Source: Sulfurihydrogenibium subterraneum DSM 15120
Lineage (GTDB): Bacteria > Aquificota > Aquificia > Aquificales > Hydrogenothermaceae
Direction: 5' to 3'
DNA length: 64,000 nucleotides
NCBI RefSeq assembly: GCF_000619805.1
Contig: NZ_JHUV01000011.1
Span: 62,001-126,000, forward strand
The position numbers and the translations under genes were made by a program. A model generated the notes under the pieces. It did no database searches, was not told where the DNA came from, and saw only the letters and a list, made by a program, of their open reading frames with translations. Shown here piece after piece: positions 1 to 9,350 of this stretch (the first letter of the stretch is position 1; the number at the start of each line of letters is the position of its first letter).

Positions 1-987
1 ATACCTTACCAGATAGTTGGAGGACTAAAATTCTACGAGAGAGCTGAGGTTAAGGATATTTTATCTTATTTAAGAGTTGCGTTAAATCCGAGAGATTACG
101 CAAGTTTTGAAAGGTCTTTAACAACACCACCAAGGGCAGTAGGAGAAAAAGGTTTAGAGATTATAAAATTAAACTTTGTAGATAACTGGTTAGAAGCTCT
201 GAGAAAAAGTCTTCCACATTTTAGCCAAAAAGCAAAGCAAAACGTAAAAGAGTATTTAGATTTAATGGATTATGTTATAGAAAACGCAAATCTTAACCCT
301 TCTAAAGTTGTTAAACATATTTTTGAAAAGATAAAATATGAAGAGTATCTACAAAAAGAGTACAGTAAAGATTGGGAAGATAGAGTGGCTAACATAAACG
401 AGCTTATAGTAGCTCTTGAAGAGGTTGAAAAGTCTGGGAAGACCTTAACAGAGTTTTTAGAAGAGAGCTCCCTATCCCAAGCTCAAGACAACCTTGAAGA
501 TACAAACAAAGTAAAGATAATGACCGTTCACGCTGCAAAAGGTCTTGAATTTAATACAGTTTTTGTTGCAGGATTAGAAGATGGTATATTTCCATCTGGT
601 AGGTCTTTTGATGACCCTACTCAGCTTGAAGAAGAAAGAAGACTTTTTTATGTAGCAATAACAAGAGCAAAAGAGAGACTGTATTTGACTTACGCAAAAG
701 AGAGAAGAAGCTTTGGAAATAAATCAGTTCCTACTAAGCCTTCTCAGTTTTTAAAAGATATTAAAGAGCATATAAAATCTACGTCAAAAAATGCTTCTTC
801 TCAGCATACTACTGTTAAGAGTAAAATCAATAAATCTTCAGATAGAGATATTGAAGCTGGAATGCTTGTGAAACATCAGGTTTTTGGAAAAGGTGTAGTA
901 AAGTCTGTAATAGGTAAAAATGCAAAGGTTTTATTTGAAAAGCATGGGGAAAAAACAATACATATAGATTTTTTAGAAAAAGTTTAA
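1..987 (+). CDS. UvrD/PcrA-type DNA helicase, 3' part
   Basis: The reading frame is open from the first base, so the N-terminus, with Walker A, lies outside the window. What remains is the C-terminal half of a superfamily 1A helicase. It starts in the VGGLKFYERAEVKDIL stretch typical of UvrD/PcrA. Motif V (TVHAAKGLEFNTVFV) and motif VI (EERRLFYVAITRAKERLY) are intact. The end (GMLVKHQVFGKGVV...) is the basic Tudor-like tail of PcrA/UvrD, which binds RNA polymerase in known members. The role is 3'-5' unwinding in excision repair and clearing of protein roadblocks. It converges with the next gene, overlapping it by 4 bases. Confidence 0.93.
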   Translation: MPYQIVGGLKFYERAEVKDILSYLRVALNPRDYASFERSLTTPPRAVGEKGLEIIKLNFVDNWLEALRKSLPHFSQKAKQNVKEYLDLMDYVIENANLNPSKVVKHIFEKIKYEEYLQKEYSKDWEDRVANINELIVALEEVEKSGKTLTEFLEESSLSQAQDNLEDTNKVKIMTVHAAKGLEFNTVFVAGLEDGIFPSGRSFDDPTQLEEERRLFYVAITRAKERLYLTYAKERRSFGNKSVPTKPSQFLKDIKEHIKSTSKNASSQHTTVKSKINKSSDRDIEAGMLVKHQVFGKGVVKSVIGKNAKVLFEKHGEKTIHIDFLEKV

Positions 988-1292
988 AAATTCCATCCTA
1001 ACTTTTTTAGTTTTTCTTTACCTTCTTTTGATATGTGGTTAGTTGTCCAAGTTTTTGTAAAATCTAAACTAATTTTAACGCTTTTTACTCCTTCAACTTC
1101 ATTAAGTATCTTTTTTGATACTGTTTCTAAGATTAAGTCCTCTAAAGGACAGTCTGGAGAAGTTAGGGTCATTACTATGTTAACTTCTCCGTCGTTTATG
1201 TAGATACTCTTTATAAGTCCAAGGTCTACGATGTTTAGAGGTATTTCAGGATCGTGTATCTCTTTCATAACTTCATAAATTTTTTGAATCAT
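984..1292 (-). CDS. MIP18/DUF59 family protein (iron-sulfur assembly type)
   Basis: A 102-residue protein that is almost entirely one MIP18 (DUF59, PaaD/SufT-like) domain. The start IYEVMKEIHDPEIPLNIVDLGLI matches the family signature (DPE-P-NIVDLGLI), and a conserved cysteine follows in LTSPDCPLEDLI. Family members help load or repair Fe-S clusters on target proteins. The C-terminal tail (TWTTNHISKEGKEKLKKLGW) is usual for bacterial forms. The gene lies 2 bases from pyrC on the same strand, so it is probably cotranscribed. The exact client protein cannot be read from the sequence. Confidence 0.85.
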   Translation of the reverse strand: MIQKIYEVMKEIHDPEIPLNIVDLGLIKSIYINDGEVNIVMTLTSPDCPLEDLILETVSKKILNEVEGVKSVKISLDFTKTWTTNHISKEGKEKLKKLGWNF

Positions 1293-1294
1293 TT

Positions 1295-2566
1295 TTAATC
1301 CTTATAAACCATTTTACCATTGTAAAAAGTGTACTTAACTTTTCCTGTTAGTTTTCTTCCTAAAAGTGGTGTATTTTTACTTTTTGATAGTATTGTATCT
1401 TCATTTACTTCCCAAGTTTCAAAAGGGTCAAAGATTGTAAACTCTGCCAACTCTCCTACCTTTATTTGAGGAGGTTTTAATCCTATCTTTTTGGCTGGGT
1501 TTGTAGACATTACCTCTACAAGTCTCGTTAAGTCCATATAGTCTTTTTTAACAAGCTCAAGGACTATTGGTAGGGCAAACTGTAGCCCTATCATCCCCGG
1601 AGGACATACATGTAAATCTTGCATTTTTTCGTAATGAGCGTGAGGGGCGTGATCTGTTGCAACAAAATCTATAATTCCACTTGCTAAAGCCCATCTTGTT
1701 GCTTCTATGTCTTCATGTGTTCTTAAAGGTGGTGATACTTTGGCTACACAAGAAAAGTCTAAAAACTCTTCATCTGTTAAATAAAGGTGGTGAGGAGTAA
1801 CTTCAGCAGTTACCTTTGCACCCATAGCCTTTGCCCAAGCTACTATTTCCACTGCCAACTTTGATGATATATGGCATATATGAACAGGCATTCCAGTTTG
1901 TATAGATAAAACACAATCTCTTGCTACCATAGTGTCTTCAGCTTCTGGTGGGAGTGGGGGAAGACCTAAAGCAGCTGATATCTCTCCTTCGTGGGCTACT
2001 CCATTTTGAGAAAGGTTTAAGTCTTCACAGTGGTCTGCAACAAAAGACCCTATAGAACCTGCATACTCCATTGCTTTACGCATTATAAAAGAGTCCATCA
2101 CAGGAGCTCCATCGTCTGTAAAGTAGACAGCTCCTGCATCTTTAAGTAATGCCATCTCTGTTAGCTCTTTACCTTTTCTACCTTTTGTAATTGATCCAGC
2201 AGGTAGTACCCTACATAATCCTACTTCTTCTCCTCTTTCTATTACGTATCTTATTAAAGGAATGTCATCTAAAGCAGGTTGAGTGTTTGGCATACATACT
2301 ACTGTTGTGTATCCTCCGGCTACAGCTGCTTTACTTCCAGATTTTATGTCTTCTTTGTAAGTTTGTCCCGGGTCTCTAAAGTGGACATGAAGGTCTACAA
2401 ATGACGGACATACTATCCTTTCTGTTGCGTCAATAACTTCACAATCAGTAAAAGGTTGAATATTAGGCTCAACCTTTGTTATAATACCTTTTTCTATCAG
2501 TATGTCGTATTTGCCTTCTAAGTTGTTTTCTGGGTCTATTACATAACCATTTTTTATTAGTATCAT
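1295..2566 (-). CDS. pyrC: Dihydroorotase (type I, amidohydrolase)
   Basis: A 423-residue enzyme for step three of pyrimidine synthesis, closing carbamoyl aspartate to dihydroorotate. The metal-binding HVHFRDPG motif is near residue 60. Further zinc-ligand regions (DHCEDL, HICHISS) follow, and the catalytic ATDHAPH motif is near residue 305. Length and motifs are those of type I bacterial dihydroorotase, which in Aquifex is known to pair with aspartate transcarbamoylase. The start codon overlaps the stop of the upstream Rpn-type gene by four bases (ATGA), indicating translational coupling. Confidence 0.95.
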   Translation of the reverse strand: MILIKNGYVIDPENNLEGKYDILIEKGIITKVEPNIQPFTDCEVIDATERIVCPSFVDLHVHFRDPGQTYKEDIKSGSKAAVAGGYTTVVCMPNTQPALDDIPLIRYVIERGEEVGLCRVLPAGSITKGRKGKELTEMALLKDAGAVYFTDDGAPVMDSFIMRKAMEYAGSIGSFVADHCEDLNLSQNGVAHEGEISAALGLPPLPPEAEDTMVARDCVLSIQTGMPVHICHISSKLAVEIVAWAKAMGAKVTAEVTPHHLYLTDEEFLDFSCVAKVSPPLRTHEDIEATRWALASGIIDFVATDHAPHAHYEKMQDLHVCPPGMIGLQFALPIVLELVKKDYMDLTRLVEVMSTNPAKKIGLKPPQIKVGELAEFTIFDPFETWEVNEDTILSKSKNTPLLGRKLTGKVKYTFYNGKMVYKD

Positions 2567-2919
2567 TCTGCTACTTCCTCTATAGATTTTTCTATATCTT
2601 CAATGGATGTTGCAATTATTGTCTTCTTATGTAAATTTTTTAGGATGTTAACATCTTGTATTTTTTCTATAAGTTTTAAAATCTCCTGTGGAACATAACC
2701 AAATTTTACTTCAATAGCATCTAAAAGAAGCTCTTTAGCTGCTTTCACAACTCCTTGCTGTAGTCCCTGCTGTAGTCCTTGCTGTAGTCCCTGCTGTAGT
2801 CCTTGCTGTAGTCCCTGCTGTAGTCCCTGCTGTAATCCTTGCTGTAATCCTTGTTGTAGTCCTTGCTGTAATCCTTTTTCCAGACCTTCTTCTATAAACA
2901 TATCTAATAAGCTACCCAT
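2563..2919 (-). CDS. Internal reading frame of the Rpn gene, candidate RpnS-like antitoxin
   Basis: An in-frame internal start inside the Rpn gene that would give a 118-residue C-terminal product. The ATG (2917-2919, minus strand) is preceded four bases upstream by AAGGAGG, about the strongest Shine-Dalgarno match in this region. The product would contain MGSLLDMFIEEGLEKG, ten LQQG units and the terminal domain, but no nuclease core. In studied Rpn loci the short form (RpnS) dimerises through a helix with four-residue repeats and blocks the long form. The architecture here is the same. Separate translation is inferred from the ribosome site only. Confidence 0.6.
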   Translation of the reverse strand: MGSLLDMFIEEGLEKGLQQGLQQGLQQGLQQGLQQGLQQGLQQGLQQGLQQGLQQGVVKAAKELLLDAIEVKFGYVPQEILKLIEKIQDVNILKNLHKKTIIATSIEDIEKSIEEVAE

Positions 2920-3660
2920 ATTTCCTCCTTCAAGTTGCTTTTTAACTTTAATATACGTGTTTTTATCCTTTTTAGCAATAGTGAAGATGTAGCTTAAGGC
3001 TATTACGTAAACTGCCTTTGGCTTGTAGTTATATAAAGTTTCTATTGATTTTATTAGATTTAGAATGTTTTCTGGTGTTGGTTCTTGAATAATTCTTAAA
3101 GCCATTATAAGGGTATATATGTTTCTATATTTCTCTTTAATTGTTTTTTCATCAAGTTCGTTTAGATTTAAAATAGAAATGTTAAAGTTTAAGAAAAATT
3201 TTTTTAAATTTTCTGGAATTTTATAGTAGTTTGAAAATTCATTTTTTAAAGTTAATTTTTGATTTGATGCGTAAATTACTATTGGATAGATAGGTGTTAT
3301 TTTACCTTCTATAACTTCTTTTGACCATATAGCAGCCATATTTTTAATCAATTGGAGTGGTAAATGCTTATCATCATAGGATTTATGTTCAATAAGTACA
3401 TAAATTTTTAAATCCTCTCCGTTAATTGTTTTTAAAGAGTAAATAACATCAGCAAAGTACTTTGATTTTTCTTTGTAGTCTAAGCTTTCTGTGTTTATTA
3501 TCTCTAAGGTTTCTTTTTTTATAATTGATTTTATCTCTTGGGGTAAGTGTGCTTCTAATAAAACTTGTGCTACTTCTTCATCTTTTAACAACTCTTTTGC
3601 GTAGGTATCGTGGGGATTTTGCCTTAAGCGTCTAATTAAAGACTTTATATTCTCATCCAT
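2563..3660 (-). CDS. Rpn-type PD-(D/E)XK nuclease with LQQG repeats (long form)
   Basis: A 365-residue protein of the Rpn (recombination-promoting nuclease, formerly YhgA-like transposase) family. The PD-(D/E)XK core is visible as D71 (YFADVIYSL) and E91/K93 (YVLIEHKSYDD), followed by PLQLIKNM. The C-terminal part begins near residue 248 and contains ten LQQG repeats, then a small domain (KAAKELLLDAIEVKFGYVP...). Rpn proteins have been reported as toxic DNases acting against phage and held in check by a separately translated C-terminal product. The gene is wedged between lepB (TGATG overlap) and pyrC (ATGA overlap), an unusual place for a defence gene. Nuclease activity is inferred. Confidence 0.85.
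   Translation of the reverse strand: MDENIKSLIRRLRQNPHDTYAKELLKDEEVAQVLLEAHLPQEIKSIIKKETLEIINTESLDYKEKSKYFADVIYSLKTINGEDLKIYVLIEHKSYDDKHLPLQLIKNMAAIWSKEVIEGKITPIYPIVIYASNQKLTLKNEFSNYYKIPENLKKFFLNFNISILNLNELDEKTIKEKYRNIYTLIMALRIIQEPTPENILNLIKSIETLYNYKPKAVYVIALSYIFTIAKKDKNTYIKVKKQLEGGNMGSLLDMFIEEGLEKGLQQGLQQGLQQGLQQGLQQGLQQGLQQGLQQGLQQGLQQGVVKAAKELLLDAIEVKFGYVPQEILKLIEKIQDVNILKNLHKKTIIATSIEDIEKSIEEVAE
2752..2871 (-). repeat. Ten tandem 12-bp repeats encoding LQQG
   Basis: Ten contiguous 12-base units, tccYtgYtgtaR on the plus strand, run without interruption. They differ only at silent or near-silent positions and each codes for Leu-Gln-Gln-Gly. Because the unit is four codons, gain or loss of copies lengthens a helix without shifting frame. 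Such an array is expected to vary in copy number between strains by replication slippage or recombination. Confidence 0.97.
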
Positions 3661-4370
3661 CAGTATATTACCTTACCAAGTCTATCAATCCTTATTGATG
3701 GTTTTTGTAAGTCTATTGAGAAGTATATTACAAATGCCTGCCCTATAACGTAATCATCAGGGACAAAACCCCAGAACCTACTGTCTTTTGAGTTATCTCT
3801 GTTATCTCCCATTAAAAAGTAGCTGTTTGGTGGGACTTTCACAGGTCCAAAGTCTGGACCAATTCCATCTTCTATTTCCATTACAGTGTAAGAGTACTCT
3901 TTTCCATCAGACCTTATTGTTGTTTCTTTATACTTTTTTACTTTTTCGTTTGTATCTTCGTAGTATCCATCTTCCACTCTTTTTAAAGGTTTTCCGTTTA
4001 TGTAAACAATATCGTTTTTAACTTCCACTATGTCTCCAGGAAGTGCTATTACCCTTTTTATAAAGTCAATAGAAGGGTCTTCTGGATATTTAAAAACTAT
4101 TACATCTCCTCTGTCTATCTTTGCAAGTCTGTTGTTGTGGTGGTAAAAGGTGATGTTTGTAAAGGGTATTCCGATATCCCAGTTTCCGTATACAAGCTTG
4201 TTTACTAGAATAAAATCACCTACTAATAAAGTAGGCTTCATTGAACCTGATGGTATGTTAAACGCCTGAACTAAAAAAACTCTTACTAAAGATACGACTA
4301 TGAATATCACTACAATAGTTTCTACTATATGTTTTATGTTAGTCTTTTTTTTATTATCTACTCTTTCCAT
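3660..4370 (-). CDS. lepB: Signal peptidase I
   Basis: A 236-residue type I signal peptidase. One N-terminal membrane segment (about residues 13-35) anchors the enzyme, with the catalytic domain outside the membrane. The nucleophile is Ser43 in NIPSGSMKPTL, and the general base is Lys105 in DFIKRVIALPGD. The family's fourth box (GDNRDNSKDSRFWG) is present near residue 190. It removes signal peptides from secreted proteins. The last bases of the upstream nuclease lipoprotein gene overlap its start by 13 bases, and its own stop overlaps the Rpn start (TGATG). Confidence 0.96.
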   Translation of the reverse strand: MERVDNKKKTNIKHIVETIVVIFIVVSLVRVFLVQAFNIPSGSMKPTLLVGDFILVNKLVYGNWDIGIPFTNITFYHHNNRLAKIDRGDVIVFKYPEDPSIDFIKRVIALPGDIVEVKNDIVYINGKPLKRVEDGYYEDTNEKVKKYKETTIRSDGKEYSYTVMEIEDGIGPDFGPVKVPPNSYFLMGDNRDNSKDSRFWGFVPDDYVIGQAFVIYFSIDLQKPSIRIDRLGKVIY

Positions 4371-4894
4371 AATCCTCTCTTATTCTCCCTTGCTTCTTTG
4401 TAGCATTTTCTAAACTCTTCTTCATACTTAATATTTGGTGGAATTGTTAAAGGCATTGCATAACCATTACATATTATTTCTTTATTTAACATTCTTCCAT
4501 CTTTTAAGTAAACATAAGCAAGTAATCTACCGTACTTATCTCTCTGCTGGACGTCAAACTCTAAGTAAATGATATCTCCCGGTTTTACAAGAGAACTTGT
4601 AAACTCTTTTGCTTTTTTACCTAACTGGACAACTTCTTCAACGCTTCCAAGTCCTTCTTTTTGTTGAATCTCTGCTCTCTTGTTTACTCTACTTTCTGGA
4701 GTATCTACTCCTATTAATCTGACTTTTTCTTCCATACCGTTTAAGTTAACTACTATCGTGTCTCCATCAATAACTCTAACTACCGTTGCCTGTGGAAGAT
4801 TTGATTTAATCTCATTTTTACTCTCTTTATGGCAAGCTACGCTTATAAAGAAAATAAATAAAAGAAGAGGAAAAATTCTGTATTTTCTTATCAT
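4358..4894 (-). CDS. Thermonuclease-type (SNase) lipoprotein
   Basis: A 178-residue staphylococcal-nuclease-like protein. An N-terminal hydrophobic signal ends at a lipobox-like ISVAC, so it is probably a lipid-anchored, exported nuclease. The SNase fold is clear: VIDGDTIVV, VRLIGVDTPES (catalytic Arg and Glu) and RDKYGRLLAYVYL (second Arg). All three catalytic residues known in the family are present. Likely roles are use of external DNA or clearance of nucleic acid at the cell surface. It starts 4 bases inside the gltB end and forms a tight operon with lepB. Confidence 0.88.
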   Translation of the reverse strand: MIRKYRIFPLLLFIFFISVACHKESKNEIKSNLPQATVVRVIDGDTIVVNLNGMEEKVRLIGVDTPESRVNKRAEIQQKEGLGSVEEVVQLGKKAKEFTSSLVKPGDIIYLEFDVQQRDKYGRLLAYVYLKDGRMLNKEIICNGYAMPLTIPPNIKYEEEFRKCYKEARENKRGLWKE

Positions 4895-7800
4895 TTTTTA
4901 ACTTCTACCTCGTCTGTTTCATCAGAAGGTTTTTTTACTTCAATTGGAACTACTTTTACAAAGTTATCTATCTCTTGCTTAAAGTTGTAAAGTATTTTTT
5001 CTGCAATTTTACTGTCTGTGTAAGCTTTGTGTTTTGTTAAGAGTTTCTCTATCTGGTCTACATCTTCTTCTTCAAGTTCCACTACTTCAACGTAAGATTT
5101 GTTTATCTTTCTATTTACCTCTGAATTAGGGTCGTAAATGTATGCAACTCCACCGGTCATTCCAGCTCCAAAGTTAACGCCAATATTTCCAAGAATCATA
5201 ACGATACCGTCTGTCATATACTCACAACCATGGTCTCCCACACCTTCCACTACAGCTACAGCTCCGCTATTTCTTACTGCAAATCTTTCCCCTACTTTTC
5301 CGCTTATAAAGACTTGTCCACCGGTTGCACCGTAGAGTATTGTATTTCCTGCTATAACGTTATTATGGCTTTCACCTTTAAACTCTTTCGGTGGTTTTAT
5401 GATGATCATTCCACCCGCCATGCCTTTTCCTACATAATCGTTTGCTTGACCGGTTAGGGATAAAATCATTCCGTGTACACAGAAAGCTCCGAAGCTTTGA
5501 CCCGCAGTTCCTCTTAGATTTATCTCTATTTTACCGTTTCTTAATCCTTTGTCTCCGTATCTTTTAACTATCTCATGGGCTATTCTTGTTCCAAAAGACC
5601 TGTAAGTGTTTCTTAAAACGTAAAATCCTGAGAAGTTTTTGTCTTTTTCTATTGCTGGTAATATTTCAGGAAGTATTTCAAGGTCAAATGGTTTTTTAGA
5701 ATCTGGTATTGGATTTGAGTCTTGAGTAGATTTTGATGGTTTTGTAGGGTCGTAAGGTATTAAAACATTGACAAACTTAATTTTTTTAGCTTTATAATGG
5801 TCGTGTGGAATTATAGGCTTGAGAAGGTCTGTTCTTCCTATTATTTCGTCTAAACTTTTGTAGCCCATATCTGCAAGGTACTGTCTTACCTCTTGAGCAA
5901 CAAACTTAAGGTAGTTTATTATATGCTCTGGTTTTCCTGGAAACTTTTCTCTTAATCTTTTATCTTGGGTTGTTATACCTACTGGGCAGGTGTTTAAGTG
6001 GCACTGTCTTGCCATTACACAACCTTCAGCTATCATAAGGGCAGTTCCAAATCCAAACTCTTCTGCACCTAATAGAGCTCCTATGATTATATCTCTTCCT
6101 GTTTTTATACCACCGTCAACTCTAAGTTTTACCCTTGACCTTAAATCATTATCTATTAATGCTTTATGGACTTCAGGTAATCCAAGCTCCCATATTGTTC
6201 CTGCGTTTTTTATTGATGATAAAGGAGAAGCTCCTGTTCCTCCGTCATGCCCTGATATGTGGATAATATCAGCAAAGGCTTTTGATACCCCAGATGCTAC
6301 AACACCTATACCACTTTCAGATACAAGTTTTACTATAACTTTTGCTTTTGGATTTATCATTTTTAGGTCGTATATTAACTGGGCAAGGTCTTCTATTGAG
6401 TATATGTCGTGGTGAGGTGGTGGAGATATAAGAGTTATTCCAGGTTTTGCATGTCTTAAAAATGCGATGTACACATCTACCTTTTTACCCGGTAATTGTC
6501 CACCTTCTCCCGGTTTTGCTCCTTGAGCAATCTTTATCTCAATTTCTTCAGCTGAGTTTAAATATTCAGGAGTTACTCCAAATCTTCCTGATGCTACCTG
6601 TTTTATTTTACTGTTTTTTATTGTTCCATACCTTGCAGGGTCTTCTCCACCTTCTCCAGAGTTAGACTTTCCACCTATAGTGTTTAGAGCTTCTGCTATG
6701 GTTTCGTGTGCTTCTCTGCTGAGAGCTCCTACAGACATCCCAGCTCCAACAAACCTTTTCATTATAGACTCAATAGGCTCTACTTCTTCTATAGGAATAG
6801 GTGGTCTGTCTGAATTTATTTGAAGCAGGTCTCTTAGCTCTACAGGTTTTTCAGCGTAAGCAAGGTCTGCAAATGCTTTATACTCTTCTAACTTTATCTG
6901 TCTTACTGCTCTGTGAAGAGATGTTAAAGCTTTTGGATTCCATGAATGGAACTCTCCTCCTTCTCTTCTGTGTCTATACTCTCCTCCTACAGGAAGTTCT
7001 TTCATTTCTCCAGAAAAAGCTGGATTAAATCTTGCTAAGGTCTCTCTTGCAATTTCCATAAAGCCTATACCATCAAGTTTAGAAACAGTACCAGGGAAAC
7101 ATTTATCTATAACTTCTTGAGATATACCTAACGCTTCAAAAAGTCCAGAGCCTCTGTAGCTCTTTATGGTAGCAATACCCATTTTGGACATTATTTTAAG
7201 TAATCCTTCGTTTAAGGCTTTTTTGTAATTTTTAACAGCTTCTTCAAATGTAATCTCAAACTTTTTATCTTCCTCTACCAAATTTCTTATGATTTGAACA
7301 ATCATGTAAGGATTTACCAAAGTTGCACCGTATCCGATAAGGAATGCTAGAGAGTGAGTATCTCTTACCTCTCCACTATCAGCTATTATGCTGAATCTGC
7401 TCCTTTTTCCTCTTTTTGCCATGTAAGTGTTTACAGCTCCAACTGCAAGTCCCATAGGGATAGGAGCTCCTTCTATTGATATGTCTCTGTCAGAGAGTAT
7501 TATTATCTCTTTTCCGTTGTCTACAGCTTCTTCAACTCTCTGGCATATCTCATCTAAAGTAGGTTCTAAAGCTGTTTCGTAAGGTGGGAATATAGTAGGT
7601 ATTATCTGAACTTTATCTGGATAAGTTTTGATAAGCTCCTGCATTTCGTTATCAAATATTATTGGGCTGTCAAAGACGATTTGGTTAGCGTGTTTTGGAG
7701 TTTCAAGTAAAAAGTTTTCTTTTTTACCTACGTAAGTTTTTAAAGACATTACTTTCTTTTCTCTTATAGGGTCAATAGGTGGGTTTGTTACCTGAGCAAA

Positions 7801-9297
7801 TCTTTGTTTAAAATAAGATGCAAGCATCTTAGGTCTTCTTGAGAGAACGGATATAGGTGTATCATTACCCATTGAGTAAGTAGGCTCTACTCCTTTAAGA
7901 GCCATCTCTTTTACAACCATATTAATCTCATCTTTATCATAACCAAATGTAATAAGCTCTTTTAATACTTCCTTATAATCAATTTCGGGTGTTTCTTTTG
8001 CAGGAATGAAAGGAATTATGTTTGACTCTACCCATTCTTTATACTTTTTGTCTTTAACAAGAAGGTCTATTATCTCTTCTGAGAAATAAATTTTTCCTGT
8101 TTCTAAGTCTAAGGCAATCTTGTCTCCCGGACCTAACCTTCCTTTTAAAACCACTTCTTCTTCAGGAAACTCAATAACACCTACTTCAGAAGCCATTAAT
8201 ATTACATCGTTTGTTATTATGTATCTTGCAGGTCTAAGTCCGTTTCTATCAAGCTTTCCACCTATGATTTTACCGTCTGTAAAGGCTATTGCAGCAGGTC
8301 CGTCCCAGCTTTCAAATATGCAAGCAAAGTACTCATAAAAAGCTTTTTCTTCTGGTGTTAATCTATCGTCATTTTCCCAAGCTCTTGGAACTAAAACGTT
8401 TATAGCTGTAAGAATATCTTTTCCAGAGTGGACTAAAAACTCTATAGCGTTATCTAAAGAAGCAGAGTCGCTATCTGTATCGTTTGTTATAGGTAGTATT
8501 ATGTTAGCTAAATCTCCCCATACTTCTCTTATGTCTTGTTCTTTTGCTTTAAGCCAGTTTCTGTTTGCTGATATTGTGTTTATCTCACCGTTGTGGGCAA
8601 GCATTCTAAATGGATGGGCAAGCTTCCAGTTTGGAAATGTATTTGTTGAGTATCTTTGATGGAATATTGCAAAGGCTGTTTCGTAATCTTCGTCTTGTAA
8701 ATCAAGATAAAAGTCTCTAAGTTTTGGAGCTGTAATAAGTCCTTTATAAACTATTGTCCTTGAAGATAGAGAAGGTATGTAGAAATCTTTGTAATCAGGG
8801 TTTAAAGAGAGTTTTTCTAACTTTTTTCTGAGAATAAATAAATCTTTTTCAAAGTTTTCTGTTTTAATACCCTCTTTTGATATAAATCCTTGTAAGATGG
8901 TTGGTTGAGTTCTTTTGGCTATTTCTCCTACTTCGTTTTCATTTATAGGAACTTCTCTCCAACCTAAAAATTTAAATTTTTGATTTATTATATCTTCAAT
9001 CTCTCTTTTTAAACTCTCTTCTTTTCCTTTTGGTAAAAAGAAAACGCCTACTGCAAAGTCTTCTACAGAAGGAACTTTTATACCTAATTTTTTCAGCTGT
9101 TTTTCAAAGAATTTATAAGGTATCTGGGTGAGTATTCCAGCACCATCCCCTGTTTTACCGTCTGCACTTACAGCACCTCTATGGTCTAAGTTTGCAAGGG
9201 ACTCAAGAGCATCACAAAGAATTTTATATGATTTTATTCCTTTTATGTTTGCTAAAAATCCTACACCGCAGGCATCTTTTTCTAAAATTTCAGACAA
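4891..9297 (-). CDS. gltB: Glutamate synthase, large subunit
   Basis: A roughly 1470-residue glutamate synthase alpha subunit, which makes two glutamates from glutamine and 2-oxoglutarate. After a short propeptide comes the class II amidotransferase cysteine (CGVGFLANI). The central FMN domain carries the 3Fe-4S motif CVMARQCHLNTCP. The C-terminal GXGXG helix domain (GTAGQSFGAF...) closes the protein. I place the start at the TTG ending at 9297, because GAGGTGG sits five bases before it; a GTG at 9306 lies inside that ribosome site. No small subunit gene is nearby, so the electron-donating partner is elsewhere or a ferredoxin. Confidence 0.95.
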   Translation of the reverse strand: MSEILEKDACGVGFLANIKGIKSYKILCDALESLANLDHRGAVSADGKTGDGAGILTQIPYKFFEKQLKKLGIKVPSVEDFAVGVFFLPKGKEESLKREIEDIINQKFKFLGWREVPINENEVGEIAKRTQPTILQGFISKEGIKTENFEKDLFILRKKLEKLSLNPDYKDFYIPSLSSRTIVYKGLITAPKLRDFYLDLQDEDYETAFAIFHQRYSTNTFPNWKLAHPFRMLAHNGEINTISANRNWLKAKEQDIREVWGDLANIILPITNDTDSDSASLDNAIEFLVHSGKDILTAINVLVPRAWENDDRLTPEEKAFYEYFACIFESWDGPAAIAFTDGKIIGGKLDRNGLRPARYIITNDVILMASEVGVIEFPEEEVVLKGRLGPGDKIALDLETGKIYFSEEIIDLLVKDKKYKEWVESNIIPFIPAKETPEIDYKEVLKELITFGYDKDEINMVVKEMALKGVEPTYSMGNDTPISVLSRRPKMLASYFKQRFAQVTNPPIDPIREKKVMSLKTYVGKKENFLLETPKHANQIVFDSPIIFDNEMQELIKTYPDKVQIIPTIFPPYETALEPTLDEICQRVEEAVDNGKEIIILSDRDISIEGAPIPMGLAVGAVNTYMAKRGKRSRFSIIADSGEVRDTHSLAFLIGYGATLVNPYMIVQIIRNLVEEDKKFEITFEEAVKNYKKALNEGLLKIMSKMGIATIKSYRGSGLFEALGISQEVIDKCFPGTVSKLDGIGFMEIARETLARFNPAFSGEMKELPVGGEYRHRREGGEFHSWNPKALTSLHRAVRQIKLEEYKAFADLAYAEKPVELRDLLQINSDRPPIPIEEVEPIESIMKRFVGAGMSVGALSREAHETIAEALNTIGGKSNSGEGGEDPARYGTIKNSKIKQVASGRFGVTPEYLNSAEEIEIKIAQGAKPGEGGQLPGKKVDVYIAFLRHAKPGITLISPPPHHDIYSIEDLAQLIYDLKMINPKAKVIVKLVSESGIGVVASGVSKAFADIIHISGHDGGTGASPLSSIKNAGTIWELGLPEVHKALIDNDLRSRVKLRVDGGIKTGRDIIIGALLGAEEFGFGTALMIAEGCVMARQCHLNTCPVGITTQDKRLREKFPGKPEHIINYLKFVAQEVRQYLADMGYKSLDEIIGRTDLLKPIIPHDHYKAKKIKFVNVLIPYDPTKPSKSTQDSNPIPDSKKPFDLEILPEILPAIEKDKNFSGFYVLRNTYRSFGTRIAHEIVKRYGDKGLRNGKIEINLRGTAGQSFGAFCVHGMILSLTGQANDYVGKGMAGGMIIIKPPKEFKGESHNNVIAGNTILYGATGGQVFISGKVGERFAVRNSGAVAVVEGVGDHGCEYMTDGIVMILGNIGVNFGAGMTGGVAYIYDPNSEVNRKINKSYVEVVELEEEDVDQIEKLLTKHKAYTDSKIAEKILYNFKQEIDNFVKVVPIEVKKPSDETDEVEVKK

Positions 9298-9350
9298 TTT
9301 TACCACCTCAAAAATTTTTAGGTAAATAAATATTTTAATACAAAAATATA

